From contig JAJDOK010000127.1 in NCBI GenBank assembly GCA_022340185.1, positions 1-33,561 on the forward strand: DNA of 33,561 bases. Reading direction: 5' to 3'. Below, piece by piece: positions 1-9,502 of the stretch. A program made the translations under genes and the position numbers. The notes below the pieces were generated by a model. It made no database searches. It saw only the letters and a list, made by a program, of their open reading frames with translations, and was not told the origin of the DNA. Position 1 is the stretch's first letter. Each line of letters starts with the position of its first letter. The stretch is from Salaquimonas sp. Lineage in GTDB: Bacteria > Pseudomonadota > Alphaproteobacteria > Rhizobiales > Rhizobiaceae.

Positions 1-216
1 GAGCCAATCCGCGGAAAGCATTAGGGCCAGCGGTCATACGCGCCGCACAAACAGGTCGGACACATGACAGCACCCATCCATCGCTGCGAAATCAAGCCAG
101 AAAATCCTTGCCAAAACCGCGCCGTCCACACATGACCCAAAACGGACATTCGGCCTGATGGACTTTCCAGCCTGACTGCAACTAAACTGATTCGTCTTAA
201 CCTTTTTGAGGTCGCC

Positions 217-1992
217 GTGTCTGAAGATCGGGTGCAGAGAAGGCTGGCTGCAATCATCTGCGCCGATGTCGTCGGCTATTCGGCGATGATGGGACGTGAC
301 GAGGCCGGCACGCTTGGCCGTTTGAAAACGCTCCGTACGGAATTTCTTCATCCCAAGATCGACGAATATGGCGGGCGCGTCGTCAAGACGACCGGCGATG
401 GAACGTTGATCGAATTCCCCAGCGCCATTGACGCCCTGCAGCACGCAATCGAAGTTCAAAGAGGCTTGGCCGAGCGGAATGCGGACCTGCCGGACGACCA
501 GAAAATCAGACTGCGCTTGGGAATAAATGTAGGCGACATCATCGTCGATGGAGACGACATTTTCGGCGACGGCGTCAATGTTGCTGCACGTCTCGAGACG
601 ATAGCAGAGCCTGGAGGCATATGCATCTCATCGCGGGTCCACGAATATGTCGCTGGCCGGTTGGATGTTTCCTATGACGACCTGGGGCCGCAGCTGCTTA
701 AGAATATCGTCGAACCGATACGGGCGTTCCGGGTACGAGCAGACGGCAAGCCCACCTATACCCCCCATGCCACCACTTCAAACGACCAACCGCTCGCGAT
801 TCCAAGCAAACCATCGGTCGCTGTTTTGCCGTTCGAGAACATGAGCGGCGATCCGGAACAGGAGCATTTTTCCGACGGCATTTCAGAAGACATCATCACG
901 GCGCTGTCACAGATCCAAGAATTCTTCGTCATCGCCCGCAATACTACCTTCACCTACAAGGGTAAGTCGGTCGACGTTTCTGACCTCGCCAAGGAGCTAG
1001 GCGTGCGCTACGTGCTCGAAGGCAGCGTTCGGAGAGCCGGCAACCGGGTTCGCATTACCGCGCAGCTTATCGACGGACAGACTGGGAATCACATTTGGGC
1101 AGATCGATACGACCGAGAACTCCAAGACATATTCGCTGTCCAGGATGAGATTACTCGGACCGTCGTTGGGACGCTTGGACCGGAACTTAGCCGGTCCGAA
1201 CAACGTCGGGCCCTGATCAAGCCGCCGGAAAACCTGGACGCCTGGGAACTCTTCCATCGCGGGATGTACCATCTCTACAGGCGGACCCATGAAGACAACC
1301 TCCAAGCACGAATCTTTTTCGAGCGCGCGATCAAACGGGATCCGAACTTCGCCGGACCTTATGGCGGCATGTCTCGTACATATTCCACCGACTGGCTGTT
1401 CGCCGAGACTCAGCTTGACAAGGGACTGGCGTTGAATCTGGCGCGCAAGGCAGTCAGTCTCGACGATAGGGCCTCTTTGTCGCATGTCGCTCTCGGCCTC
1501 GCTCATCTGTTGGTGCACCATGACGCCGGGGCGGCGCTCGTTGCGTTTGGGGATGGAATCCGCGTCAATCCCAACGATGCGCAGGGCTATAATGGGAGAG
1601 CAATGTCGCTGATGGCCCTCGGGCGGGCGGACGAGGCAATCACCGACCTTGAACAGGCCATCCGTCTGAGCCCATCCGATGCCAATATCGGGATTTTTTT
1701 TGGCCGCCTTGCGCTTGCCCATCTGTTACTGAAACACTTCGACACCGCGATCGAATTCGGTCTCCAAGCTGCCGAAAAGACCAATGTATGGATCGAACGA
1801 TTGGCACTTCCGGCTGCACTGGGCCATCTGGGGCGGCTCGACGAGGCTGGCAGCGCCTTGGAGGAGATCCGATCGAAAATGCCAGCACTTTCCCTAAAAC
1901 TTGTTCGAGATCGGGAGCCTTCGTCCGGTTCGTCTTATTTCGAGGTTCTACTTGATAGATTGCGGGCCGCTGGGCTTCCGGAAACGCCATGA
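217..1992 (+). CDS. Class III adenylate/guanylate cyclase with TolB-like and TPR domains
   Basis: This 591-residue protein probably makes cAMP from ATP in the cytoplasm. The N-terminal cyclase domain (about residues 8-175) has the metal-binding Asp17 and Asp61 (KTTGDG), the adenine-selecting pair Lys57 and Asp114, and the transition-state residues Asn121 and Arg125 (GVNVAARLE). The catalytic set therefore looks complete and of the adenylate type. Residues about 195-320 form the TolB/FlgO-like module common in rhizobial cyclases (SVAVLPFENMSGDPEQ and LEGSVRRAGNRVRIT). The C-terminal half carries TPR-like helical repeats, likely for partner binding. The start is GTG, preceded by GAGG with 5 bases between. 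Rhizobia carry many such cyclases, so the specific signal cannot be named. It stands alone, with no operon partner in the window. Confidence 0.92.
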   Translation: MSEDRVQRRLAAIICADVVGYSAMMGRDEAGTLGRLKTLRTEFLHPKIDEYGGRVVKTTGDGTLIEFPSAIDALQHAIEVQRGLAERNADLPDDQKIRLRLGINVGDIIVDGDDIFGDGVNVAARLETIAEPGGICISSRVHEYVAGRLDVSYDDLGPQLLKNIVEPIRAFRVRADGKPTYTPHATTSNDQPLAIPSKPSVAVLPFENMSGDPEQEHFSDGISEDIITALSQIQEFFVIARNTTFTYKGKSVDVSDLAKELGVRYVLEGSVRRAGNRVRITAQLIDGQTGNHIWADRYDRELQDIFAVQDEITRTVVGTLGPELSRSEQRRALIKPPENLDAWELFHRGMYHLYRRTHEDNLQARIFFERAIKRDPNFAGPYGGMSRTYSTDWLFAETQLDKGLALNLARKAVSLDDRASLSHVALGLAHLLVHHDAGAALVAFGDGIRVNPNDAQGYNGRAMSLMALGRADEAITDLEQAIRLSPSDANIGIFFGRLALAHLLLKHFDTAIEFGLQAAEKTNVWIERLALPAALGHLGRLDEAGSALEEIRSKMPALSLKLVRDREPSSGSSYFEVLLDRLRAAGLPETP

Positions 1993-2121
1993 CAATTGTG
2001 GGCACAAAGCGTCCCTATGGCACGTGTCGCAGAAACGACATCCTCAATAGACAGCCTTGGTCGCTTTGTCCGCAAAGCAGACCTTAATGCCATGCGGTAA
2101 AAGTCCGTAAAGCTGCCGCTC

Positions 2122-3012
2122 TCAATATTGCCAAAGCCGTGCCTTGGAGATCAGGAAGTCGCGGAAGGCCTTCAGCCTGGCCGAGGAGCGCATGGCTTCG
2201 GGATAGCAGAAATAGGTGTCAAAGGTCGGCACGTCGGCATGCTGGATGAGCTGGATCAGGGCATGTTTGTCCTCGACAACGTAGTCAGGCAGGACGGCAA
2301 TTCCGACGCCTGCCTCGACGATCTTTCTGAGCGCCAGGATGTTGTTGACCGACAGGATCGGAATGCGCGGCTGGCCGGGCGGACGGCCGGCGCGTTCCAG
2401 CCAGTTCATTTCCGACAGATAGGCCGGCGCGTTCTCACCGAAGGTGACAATGCGGTGGTTGTCGAGATCCTCGACCCCCTTGGGCTGGCCGTGACGCTTC
2501 ACGTAAGCCGGCGAGGCGTAGATGTGGAAGTGCACGGTGAACAGACGGCGCTGGATGATGTCGGCCTGCTGGGGCTGGCGGAAGCGGATGGCGCAATCCG
2601 CCTGGCGGGTCGTCAGATCGAGTTCCTCGTTCTCGAGCAGGAATTCAAGCTGGACATCGGGATAGAGTTCGAGAAATTCGTGAACACGCGGGGTGAGCCA
2701 ACCCGTACCCAGACCGACGGTCGTCGTTATCCGCAGCTTGCCTTCGGGACGCTCGGTCGAATCGGTAAGCTTGGCCATTGCCGCGTCGAGCTTGAGCAGA
2801 ACCTCGTGGGCGGTGCGGTAGAGCGTCTCGCCCTGTTCGGTCATCACCAGGCCGCGGGCGTGGCGATGAAAAAGCGGCACGCCGACGTCGTGCTCCAGTG
2901 AAGAAATCTGGCGAGAAATCGCCGACTGGCTGAGATTGAGCGTGTTGGCGGCGTGGGTAAAACTTCCAGCCTCCGCCACCGCATGGAATATGCGCAGCTT
3001 GTCCCAATCCAT
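2122..3012 (-). CDS. lsrB: LysR-family transcriptional regulator, LsrB/VtlR type
   Basis: This 296-residue LysR regulator has an N-terminal winged helix-turn-helix (residues about 4-62, with AANTLNLSQSAISRQISSLE) and a substrate-binding-like effector domain from about 90. The opening MDWDKLRIFHAVAEAGSF and the position directly downstream of trxB on the same strand match, from memory, LsrB of Sinorhizobium meliloti and VtlR of Brucella. Those regulators control symbiosis or virulence, redox and envelope genes and an AbcR small RNA. Only two cysteines are visible (140 and 269), so the multi-cysteine redox sensing proposed for S. meliloti LsrB may not carry over unchanged. The start ATG is preceded by GAGGGGGT. 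The gap to trxB is 74 bases, so co-transcription is possible. Confidence 0.85.
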   Translation of the reverse strand: MDWDKLRIFHAVAEAGSFTHAANTLNLSQSAISRQISSLEHDVGVPLFHRHARGLVMTEQGETLYRTAHEVLLKLDAAMAKLTDSTERPEGKLRITTTVGLGTGWLTPRVHEFLELYPDVQLEFLLENEELDLTTRQADCAIRFRQPQQADIIQRRLFTVHFHIYASPAYVKRHGQPKGVEDLDNHRIVTFGENAPAYLSEMNWLERAGRPPGQPRIPILSVNNILALRKIVEAGVGIAVLPDYVVEDKHALIQLIQHADVPTFDTYFCYPEAMRSSARLKAFRDFLISKARLWQY

Positions 3013-3086
3013 GGCGGTACCCCCTCGTGTGCCGCATTTTCATTGTCCGCCCGCACTCTCCATTGCCGGCTTATTTCCGCTGCCCG

Positions 3087-4052
3087 TCACTCGGCGGCGG
3101 CACTCATCGTTTCGTGGGCGGCGAGGAATTTCTCCGCTTCCAGCGCCGCCATGCAGCCCATGCCGGCCGCCGTGACGGCCTGGCGATAGATGTCGTCGGT
3201 GATGTCGCCGGCGGCGAACACGCCGGGAATTTCGGTCGCCGTGGAATCGGGCGCCGTCCACAGATAGCCGGAAGACTTCTTCTTCAACTGGCCCTCGAAA
3301 AGTTCGGTCTGCGGCGCATGGCCGATGGCGATGAATACCCCGTCGACGGCCAGTTCGGTGATGGCATCGGACTTGACATTGCGGATGCGCGCGCCGGTGA
3401 CTGCCGGCGGCATGCCTTGCTTGCCGGTGATCTCGTCGAGCACCGAATTCCAGATGATTTCCACATTGTCCTTGGCGAACAGCCGCTCCTGGAGAATCTT
3501 TTCCGATCGGAACTGGTCTCGTCGGTGGATGACGGTGACCTTCGAAGCGAGGTTGGACAGGTACAGCGCCTCCTCGACGGCGGAATTGCCGCCGCCGACG
3601 ACGAGGACTTCCTTGCCGCGATAGAAGAAACCGTCGCAGGTGGCGCAGGCCGAGACGCCAAATCCCATGAATGTCTGCTCGGAAGGAATGCCGAGCCATT
3701 TGGCCTTGGCGCCGGTGGCGATGATCAGCGAGTCGCCGGTGTATTGCTGACCACCATCGCCCGTCAGGTGGAAGGGGCGTCGCGACAGGTCGGCCTTGAC
3801 GATCTGGTCGTTGACGATCTCTGAGCCGACATGTTTGGCCTGGCCCAGCATCTGCTCCATCAGCCAGGGTCCCATTACCGGTTCGGCAAAGCCCGGATAA
3901 TTCTCGACCTCGGTGGTGATCATCAACTGGCCGCCCTGTTCAAGGCCCGCAACAAGGACAGGCTTGAGCATGGCGCGAGCGGCATAGATGGCCGCGGTAT
4001 AGCCGGCGGGGCCGGATCCGATGATGAGCACCGGTGCGTGAATGGGAGACAT
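3087..4052 (-). CDS. trxB: Thioredoxin reductase (NADPH, FAD)
   Basis: This 321-residue flavoenzyme reduces thioredoxin with NADPH and sustains cytoplasmic thiol balance. The FAD-binding GSGPAG is at residues 12-17, the redox-active CATC at 136-139 followed by DG, and the NADPH-binding [12 protein letters not shown] just after. [10 protein letters not shown] and a C-terminal FAAGDITD segment complete the family pattern. The open frame extends 58 codons further upstream, but the family start [17 protein letters not shown] and the usual length of about 320 fix the start at 4052. The upstream GGAAG is only a modest ribosome site. The lsrB-like gene follows on the same strand. Confidence 0.96.
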   Translation of the reverse strand: MSPIHAPVLIIGSGPAGYTAAIYAARAMLKPVLVAGLEQGGQLMITTEVENYPGFAEPVMGPWLMEQMLGQAKHVGSEIVNDQIVKADLSRRPFHLTGDGGQQYTGDSLIIATGAKAKWLGIPSEQTFMGFGVSACATCDGFFYRGKEVLVVGGGNSAVEEALYLSNLASKVTVIHRRDQFRSEKILQERLFAKDNVEIIWNSVLDEITGKQGMPPAVTGARIRNVKSDAITELAVDGVFIAIGHAPQTELFEGQLKKKSSGYLWTAPDSTATEIPGVFAAGDITDDIYRQAVTAAGMGCMAALEAEKFLAAHETMSAAAE

Positions 4053-4356
4053 GGTCGTTTTCTTCCGCCAGTGAACTGTATCGATTTTCACCCGCAAATA
4101 ACTACTCCGGGCAGTTTGTTTCAAGCCACTGACGTGTGATCCCCAGTTTTGCCGGAATGCGAAAGGCCATCCCCAGAGCCTGGTTACCAGCTTCGGCCGG
4201 CTTTGCGGAGGCACAATCGCGGACAAATGTTGCCGTCAGGGCACATTGGCAGCCTCAGGTCTCGCTCCAAGGGGACCGCAACTATGCCCTTTGAGCGTTC
4301 GGTGCTAAGGGAACGCACCCGAAATCCGGGCCGCCGGGCGGCCGACAAGAGACAGT
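4053..4356. other. Intergenic region between divergent trxB and a glycosyltransferase gene
   Basis: This stretch of 304 bases must hold the promoters of trxB (leftward) and of the gene at 4357 (rightward). The frames that cross it look like read-through extensions without family similarity. I see no tRNA, no strong hairpin and no convincing sigma-70 pair. Confidence 0.5.
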
Positions 4357-5181
4357 ATGCGCCTGATGGCGAACAAGAAGACCTCACCGGCCGGCCAGTC
4401 TCCGGCAACGATCAGCTGTATCAAGTGGGGCACCAAATTCCCACCCTATTACGTCAACCGGCTCTATGCGGGCGTCAAACGCTTCATGGACCGGCCGTTC
4501 CGCTTCGTCTGCTTCACCGAATACCCGGAGGGCGTCCGGCCCGAGGTCGAAATCTTCCCGCTGCCGGAAGTGCCGTTCGAGGACGAGATGGTGCGCGCCA
4601 TGACGACGGGCAAACGGCGCGGCGCCTGGCGCAAGGTGACCATGCTCAAACCCGGTGCGGGCAATCTGTCCGGCCCCTGTCTCGGCATGGACCTCGATGT
4701 CGTCGTCACCGGCCCGCTCGGTGAACTGTTCGACTACATGCCCGGCAAGATGTGCATGGGACGCGACTGGCTGGAGCGCCGGCGCAGGCGGGTCGGCGGG
4801 CATGGTTCGGTGTTCCGTTTCGATCCGGCATTGCACAGCTATCTCTACGAGGATTTCGCCGACGACGTGGAAGGCTCGGTCGCCTGGAGGGGTGAACAGA
4901 AATACACATCCATGACGGCATACAGGCACGGCGATCTGGAATATTTCCCCGATGGCTGGATCTGTTCGTTCAAGCGCCAGGCCATCCCCTATTTCCCGTT
5001 CAATTTCGTGATCGAGCCGCGCCTGCCCGACAATTGCCGGGTGATGTGCTTCCATGGCACGCCGAAGATGGAAGAGGCGCTGGTCGGCGATTGCCCGAAG
5101 CTCAGATATCGCACGCGCCCGGCGCCGTGGCTGCGCGAACACTGGCTCGACGAGGACGAGAAGGACTGGGTGCCGGGTTAG
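4357..5181 (+). CDS. Putative glycosyltransferase (GT-A-like, nucleotide-sugar dependent)
   Basis: This 274-residue soluble protein resembles the nucleotide-diphospho-sugar transferases found in rhizobial polysaccharide loci. The best clue is GMDLDVVVTGPL near residues 109-120, whose DLD is the DxD metal/nucleotide-sugar site in the setting typical of GT8-like folds. FRFVCFTEYPEGV (about 48-60) resembles the strand before the nucleotide site. There is no signal peptide or membrane segment. The start ATG at 4357 follows AAGAGA; a second ATG three codons on is possible. It opens the surface-glycan block but is transcribed away from its neighbour. Donor and acceptor cannot be deduced. Confidence 0.72.
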   Translation: MRLMANKKTSPAGQSPATISCIKWGTKFPPYYVNRLYAGVKRFMDRPFRFVCFTEYPEGVRPEVEIFPLPEVPFEDEMVRAMTTGKRRGAWRKVTMLKPGAGNLSGPCLGMDLDVVVTGPLGELFDYMPGKMCMGRDWLERRRRRVGGHGSVFRFDPALHSYLYEDFADDVEGSVAWRGEQKYTSMTAYRHGDLEYFPDGWICSFKRQAIPYFPFNFVIEPRLPDNCRVMCFHGTPKMEEALVGDCPKLRYRTRPAPWLREHWLDEDEKDWVPG

Positions 5182-5184
5182 GGA

Positions 5185-6408
5185 TCAGCGTCCTGCAATC
5201 TCCGTCATCTTCGTGCAGATACGGGCGATTGTATCCGGACTGCCGCCGCCATAAACGGCTTCGCTCAGGAAAGTCTCGTAGTTTTCGCGCGGCACGCGTT
5301 TTCCGGCGATGAAGGCGTCGATGGCGGCGTGGGTGTCCTCCATGCGCGCGAGCGCGATACAGGCGCCTTTTTCCTCGAAACGGGTCGCAACCGTGTTGAC
5401 GAAACCGGGATAGAGGATTTCGCGTCCGCGCACGACCGCCTCGACCATGACCGAAGAAACGAGGGTGGAGACGATCTGTGCGCGGTCGATCAGCAGGCTC
5501 GCCGGTGTTTTTGCATCGACCGTCACATTGGGCAGGCGGGCGAGGGCGGCAAAGGTCGCTTCGCGCTGGCCGCGCGGATGGGGCTGGATGACGAGATCGA
5601 CCTTTTCGTGGGCGGCGAGGCGGCCGAGCCAGGTCATCAGGCCATCGAAGTCGAAGTCATAGACCCTCTTGGTGGCGAAGAAGACGATTGCCACCCTGTC
5701 GTCCGAAATCCCACTTTCCCCGGTGTTGCCGCCAAGTTCGGCGACCACGCGCTCGACCCAGGCCGGGTCGTAGCGTGGCGCGCCGGCGACGAGGATGTCT
5801 TGACCCTGCGCACCGGCGGCGACCAGCGTTTGCTTGCGGCGCTGGCTCTCGACGAATGTGGCAGCGAAGACCGGGCCAGGCAGGAACGGCACACCGCCCG
5901 GCGGATCGAACAGCAGCAGGCCATGCGGCAGTGAAACGATGGGGACATGGTTGGTGCGCGCCCAGGCCATGATCGCCTGATAGCCGAAATAACCGAAACG
6001 CTTGCGTTGGGTCGGCGGGTTGTACCAGTCGAAGGCGATGACGTCGGGCCGCCAATCGTCGAGCCAGGCGGTCATGCGGGCGTCGAAGCCGCGTGCAATC
6101 GCCCGTTCTGTGGCGATCTGCAGTAGTTTGCGCCTGATCTTGTTGCCGGCGCCGGTACGCAGCCAGTTCCTTTCGAGCCAGCCGCCGCCAATGCCGGCCA
6201 TGTCCCACAGGTCGGAAATCTCGACGCCCGGCCGGCGCGACAGCATGGCAGTGCGGTGATCGCCTTTCCAGGCGAGTTCCGGCGAAGCGACAAAGAGATG
6301 GCCATGATGCTCATCCGACAGTTTCGCCCAACCATCGGCCACCGGCGCCATCGAATCGAAGTCGTTGTTGTGGCGGGTAACGAACAGCGCCTTCGTCCGG
6401 GTCTTCAT
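5185..6408 (-). CDS. Putative GT-B-fold glycosyl/glycerophosphotransferase-like surface polysaccharide protein
   Basis: This 407-residue protein has no transmembrane segment and looks like a GT-B enzyme distantly related to CDP-glycerol glycerophosphotransferases or capsule-type transferases. Visible signs are VPIVSLPHGLLLFDP in the middle, DILVAGAPRYD at the domain linker, DLVIQPHPRGQRE, and a C-terminal STLVSSVMVEAVVRGREILYPG block where such enzymes bind the nucleotide. Its start overlaps the stop of the upstream GT4 gene (6405-7520) by four bases (ATGA), so the two are likely translationally coupled. It converges on the gene at 4357 with a gap of 3 bases. The specific activity is unknown. 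Confidence 0.68.
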   Translation of the reverse strand: MKTRTKALFVTRHNNDFDSMAPVADGWAKLSDEHHGHLFVASPELAWKGDHRTAMLSRRPGVEISDLWDMAGIGGGWLERNWLRTGAGNKIRRKLLQIATERAIARGFDARMTAWLDDWRPDVIAFDWYNPPTQRKRFGYFGYQAIMAWARTNHVPIVSLPHGLLLFDPPGGVPFLPGPVFAATFVESQRRKQTLVAAGAQGQDILVAGAPRYDPAWVERVVAELGGNTGESGISDDRVAIVFFATKRVYDFDFDGLMTWLGRLAAHEKVDLVIQPHPRGQREATFAALARLPNVTVDAKTPASLLIDRAQIVSTLVSSVMVEAVVRGREILYPGFVNTVATRFEEKGACIALARMEDTHAAIDAFIAGKRVPRENYETFLSEAVYGGGSPDTIARICTKMTEIAGR

Positions 6409-7520
6409 GAACGCTTTGCCCTGTCGGCAACGATGCGGTCACGGATGGCATCGAGCCGCTGCGCGGCCTTTTTCGCGGTGTGGTGCTCGAGGACGTATTG
6501 CTGGCCTTTCCGGGCGAGCGCCAGGCGTTTTTCGGGATCGCACATCAGACCACGCAATGTGTCGGCGATCGCCTGCGGCGTCACCGCATCGAGATAGGCC
6601 GCACCCGGACCGCTCAATTCGCGCAGGCCGCCGCTACCTGACGAAATCAGCGCCGTGCCGGTAAAATGGGCTTCGACCGCGGCCAGCGGAAATGGGTCGG
6701 CCATGATCGAGGGCACAACCGCGATGGCCGCCGACTGGAGCGTCTTGCGGACCTCGGCGATCGGCGCGTCGCGGATCAACTCGATCCGGTCTTTGCCCTT
6801 CACCTTTTGTTCGACTGCACGAACCGGAAAATCGTCGTACATCCGGCAGTGTTTCTGCCATTGCCCGCAGAGCAATGCCGCACGCCAGTCGGGAAATTCC
6901 GGCAGGACCATCGCCAACGCGTCCACCAGTTGCGCAATGCCCTTGTCGGGATGGGGCCGCCCGGTAAAGACGATCAGCTTTTCGCGCCTGCCGTCAGGGG
7001 CGGCCTGCCAGTTTTCCGGCTGGAGACCATTGGTTGCGACAAAACTGTGCGGATCAAGGCGAGGATTGTTGGTGAGATAGGTCTGGCGGATGAACTCGGA
7101 GACGCAGATCAGCGCGTCGGGGGCAGCGAGCCGGCGGACATAGAGCCAGCGCCGGTAGAAATTGCTTTGCGGCTTGTCCTCGTTGTGGCGGTAGATGACG
7201 GTGGCCGTATCCGGCATTCTTCGCGCCAGATAGTCGGCAGTCTTGATGTCCTGATGCACTTCGACGTAGTCGGGCCTCAGCCTGCCCAGCGCGGCTTCGA
7301 TGGCGCGTTGGCGTTGTCTGCTGCCGGAAAAGGATGGCAGGCGCAGCACTTTGAAACCTTCATTGCCGGCCGGCTCGGTTTCCAGCAGTGGATCGCAGAC
7401 GATCGTCGTCGTTTCGCGATAGCGGCTGTTTGCGACCATGGCACGCACCACGGACTCTACCGAGTCGGGGCGGTCCGGATCGAAAGCAAAGCCCTGCTGC
7501 AAGATAATGGCAATGCGCAT
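6405..7520 (-). CDS. Glycosyltransferase family 4 (GT-B)
   Basis: This 371-residue cytoplasmic glycosyltransferase has the GT4 layout: an N-terminal acceptor domain beginning MRIAIILQQGFAF and a C-terminal nucleotide-sugar domain. The latter includes KLIVFTGRPHPDKGIAQLVD and PSIMADPFPLAAVEAH. The latter is the family's E-x7-E motif with the first Glu replaced by Asp, a known tolerated variant. The start at 7520 has AAGGAAA upstream at good spacing; the longer frame (24 more codons) lacks family sequence. It is translationally coupled with the gene at 5185 and divergent from the GT61 gene at 7634. It probably transfers one sugar of the surface polysaccharide repeat. Confidence 0.88.
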   Translation of the reverse strand: MRIAIILQQGFAFDPDRPDSVESVVRAMVANSRYRETTTIVCDPLLETEPAGNEGFKVLRLPSFSGSRQRQRAIEAALGRLRPDYVEVHQDIKTADYLARRMPDTATVIYRHNEDKPQSNFYRRWLYVRRLAAPDALICVSEFIRQTYLTNNPRLDPHSFVATNGLQPENWQAAPDGRREKLIVFTGRPHPDKGIAQLVDALAMVLPEFPDWRAALLCGQWQKHCRMYDDFPVRAVEQKVKGKDRIELIRDAPIAEVRKTLQSAAIAVVPSIMADPFPLAAVEAHFTGTALISSGSGGLRELSGPGAAYLDAVTPQAIADTLRGLMCDPEKRLALARKGQQYVLEHHTAKKAAQRLDAIRDRIVADRAKRS

Positions 7521-7633
7521 GAATTTCCTTGAAGCATCCTGCTGACAGGATCGATAGCCTGTTTTAGTGGAATTGTCGTTTCCCGTTCGCACCGGTGGAC
7601 GTTATTAGCAGGGCTCGCAACTGACGGTCACAG

Positions 7634-8683
7634 ATGAGCATGACGATATTTGAAAGAAAGCGGCTGGGCAAACCGGCCGTGCATGCCTTCCCGGCGCTGC
7701 CAGCCAATGCGCTGCCGGAGGATGCGGCGAAGTTCACGCCACCCGTGCCCGCTGCTCCCTACCAGCCGGAGATCCTGACCGGCAGGCCAATCTATCTGGC
7801 CTGGAACGGTTACATGTTCGATGCAGGGCGGAAGCTGCTGGATGCTTCGCTCAACCCGCGCACCAGCAAGGGCGTGTCGGACAAGATTCGCCGCAAGACG
7901 CACCGGCAAATGGCCATATCCGGGCTGATCCCGGTCAACTATGACGAGCGCTTTGTCGTCACCGATCGGTCGACGCGCGCCTATTATCACTGGATGACCG
8001 AGGCGCTGGCAAAGATGTTTCTGGTCGGCGAGGAAGTGAATGGCGCTTCCTTCCTGCTGCCGGCAGCCTATCGCGACATCGCCCATGTCCTGCGCTCGCT
8101 GGAACTGATCGGCCATTCCAGGGTCGATTATGTGCCGAAACTGCGCATGGCGCGGATCGCAACAGGCCACCTCGTCACGCCAACCGCGCCGCTGGGACCA
8201 GGTCTCGCCTGCCACGACGGGGATCTGCTCGGACGCATGGCGCGGCGCATGATCGATGCGCTGCCCGATGGTTCGCCCGGCGGGAGAGGAGAGAAGCTTT
8301 TCATCAGCCGCGCGAAAGCCGCGCGCCGGCATCTTGTCAACGAGGCGGAGGTACAGGCGCTGCTGGAAGGCAATGGCTTCACCACCATCCATTTCGAGGA
8401 TCATGCGCTGGACGAGCAGATACGGATCATGGCCGGCGCCCGCGTGGTTGTCTCGCAGCACGGGGCGGGGCTCGCCAACACGATTTTCATGAAGCCGGGC
8501 GGCACGGTGGTGGAGATCACCGGCAGGCATATCGACGACATCACCTATTTCCAGCTCGCCCGCGCCCTCGGCCACGACTATCTCTACATCAATGGCGATG
8601 TCGGCGACGCTCCGGCGCTGAACCAGCACGCCGACATGATCGTGCCGGTCGACGCGCTCAACACTGTCTTGCAGCAGATCTAG
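7634..8683 (+). CDS. Glycosyltransferase family 61 (DUF563)
   Basis: This 349-residue protein matches bacterial GT61/DUF563 proteins of capsule, EPS and LPS loci. Signature blocks are RAYYHWMTEALAKM (about 116-129), EKLFISRAKAARRHLVNE (about 219-236) and VVVSQHGAGLANTIFMKPGG (about 273-292), the last being the conserved nucleotide-sugar-binding region. No membrane segment is seen. The ATG at 7634 lacks a clear ribosome site; an ATG two codons later is an alternative. Its 3' end overlaps the convergent GT2 gene (8680-9495) by four bases. Confidence 0.88.
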   Translation: MSMTIFERKRLGKPAVHAFPALPANALPEDAAKFTPPVPAAPYQPEILTGRPIYLAWNGYMFDAGRKLLDASLNPRTSKGVSDKIRRKTHRQMAISGLIPVNYDERFVVTDRSTRAYYHWMTEALAKMFLVGEEVNGASFLLPAAYRDIAHVLRSLELIGHSRVDYVPKLRMARIATGHLVTPTAPLGPGLACHDGDLLGRMARRMIDALPDGSPGGRGEKLFISRAKAARRHLVNEAEVQALLEGNGFTTIHFEDHALDEQIRIMAGARVVVSQHGAGLANTIFMKPGGTVVEITGRHIDDITYFQLARALGHDYLYINGDVGDAPALNQHADMIVPVDALNTVLQQI

Positions 8684-9495
8684 GCAGCAATAATCCCGAA
8701 CTCTGTCCTGGTCCTCCCCGACGACAGCGTTTCGGCGATGATCGCCTCGTTGCGTTCACGGATTTCCGGGTCCTTGTAGCCGCGGGCGTGATCCAGATGC
8801 AGGCAGAGCGCGGAATAGCGGATGACGATCGGGGTGATGCCGGCATTGACGAGGCGATAGCCGAATTCGCGGTCACCGCCGCCATAGCGGATGCGTTCGT
8901 CGAAACCGCCGATCCGCAGCGCATCGGCACGCCAACAGGATGAATTGTTGCCGTTGAAGGTCTTTTTCGCCGGTGTGACGGCGTTGAGCAGTCCGTCGAT
9001 GTGCCAGGGCCGTGCCGCGACCTTCAGCCATTTCAGGCTGGCGCCGTAGCCTTGGCGTGACAGCCAGCCGAGCTGAAACGCGCGGCCGGAGCGGATGTCG
9101 TCCGGCGTTATCGCCTTGCTCGCCTCCATCGGCAGCTTGCAATAGCCGCCCGACAGGAAACGGCCTTTTCCGGCGCGCTTGCGATGGGTGGCAACCAGCT
9201 CGGTGCGCGGAATGCAGTCGCCATCGGTCAGGATCAGATATTCGCCCTGCGCCGCTTCCATCGCCTTGTTGACGATGCGCCATTTCCGGAAACCCTCATC
9301 CTCGTGCCAGACATGGCGCAGCGGGTAGGGTACGGTCCCGCCAAAGTCCTCGATCAGCTTCTTCGTGTCCGGTCCCGAACCGTCATCGGCGACGACGATC
9401 TCGAAGTCCTTGTCGGACTGGCAGGCATAGCCGGTCAGCACCTTTTCCAGCCATTCCGGCGAATTGTAGGTCGAGACGATGACGCTGATCTTCAT
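8680..9495 (-). CDS. Glycosyltransferase family 2
   Basis: This 271-residue GT-A enzyme starts with the family motif MKISVIVSTYNSPEWLEKVL. It follows with the nucleotide-binding VADDGSG and the DxD-type LTDGDCIP near residue 93. GGFDERIRYGGGDREFGYRL in the C-terminal half is typical of chondroitin-polymerase-like and galactosyltransferase GT2 enzymes and probably carries the catalytic base. No membrane segment is visible. It lies 7 bases downstream of the surface-carbohydrate gene 9503-10849 and is probably the last gene of the pseF operon. Confidence 0.92.
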   Translation of the reverse strand: MKISVIVSTYNSPEWLEKVLTGYACQSDKDFEIVVADDGSGPDTKKLIEDFGGTVPYPLRHVWHEDEGFRKWRIVNKAMEAAQGEYLILTDGDCIPRTELVATHRKRAGKGRFLSGGYCKLPMEASKAITPDDIRSGRAFQLGWLSRQGYGASLKWLKVAARPWHIDGLLNAVTPAKKTFNGNNSSCWRADALRIGGFDERIRYGGGDREFGYRLVNAGITPIVIRYSALCLHLDHARGYKDPEIRERNEAIIAETLSSGRTRTEFGIIAA

Positions 9496-9502
9496 GGCGC
9501 AA

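Noticed and set aside
1..216. Partial gene at the left edge
   Set aside because: Leftward frames here cross into the cyclase gene and show no family sequence; no 3' end of a recognisable gene is visible.
4149..4724. Rightward 191-codon frame before the glycosyltransferase
   Set aside because: It overlaps the supported gene in another frame, is Arg/Gly/Pro-rich as GC-rich shadows are, and shows no family motif.
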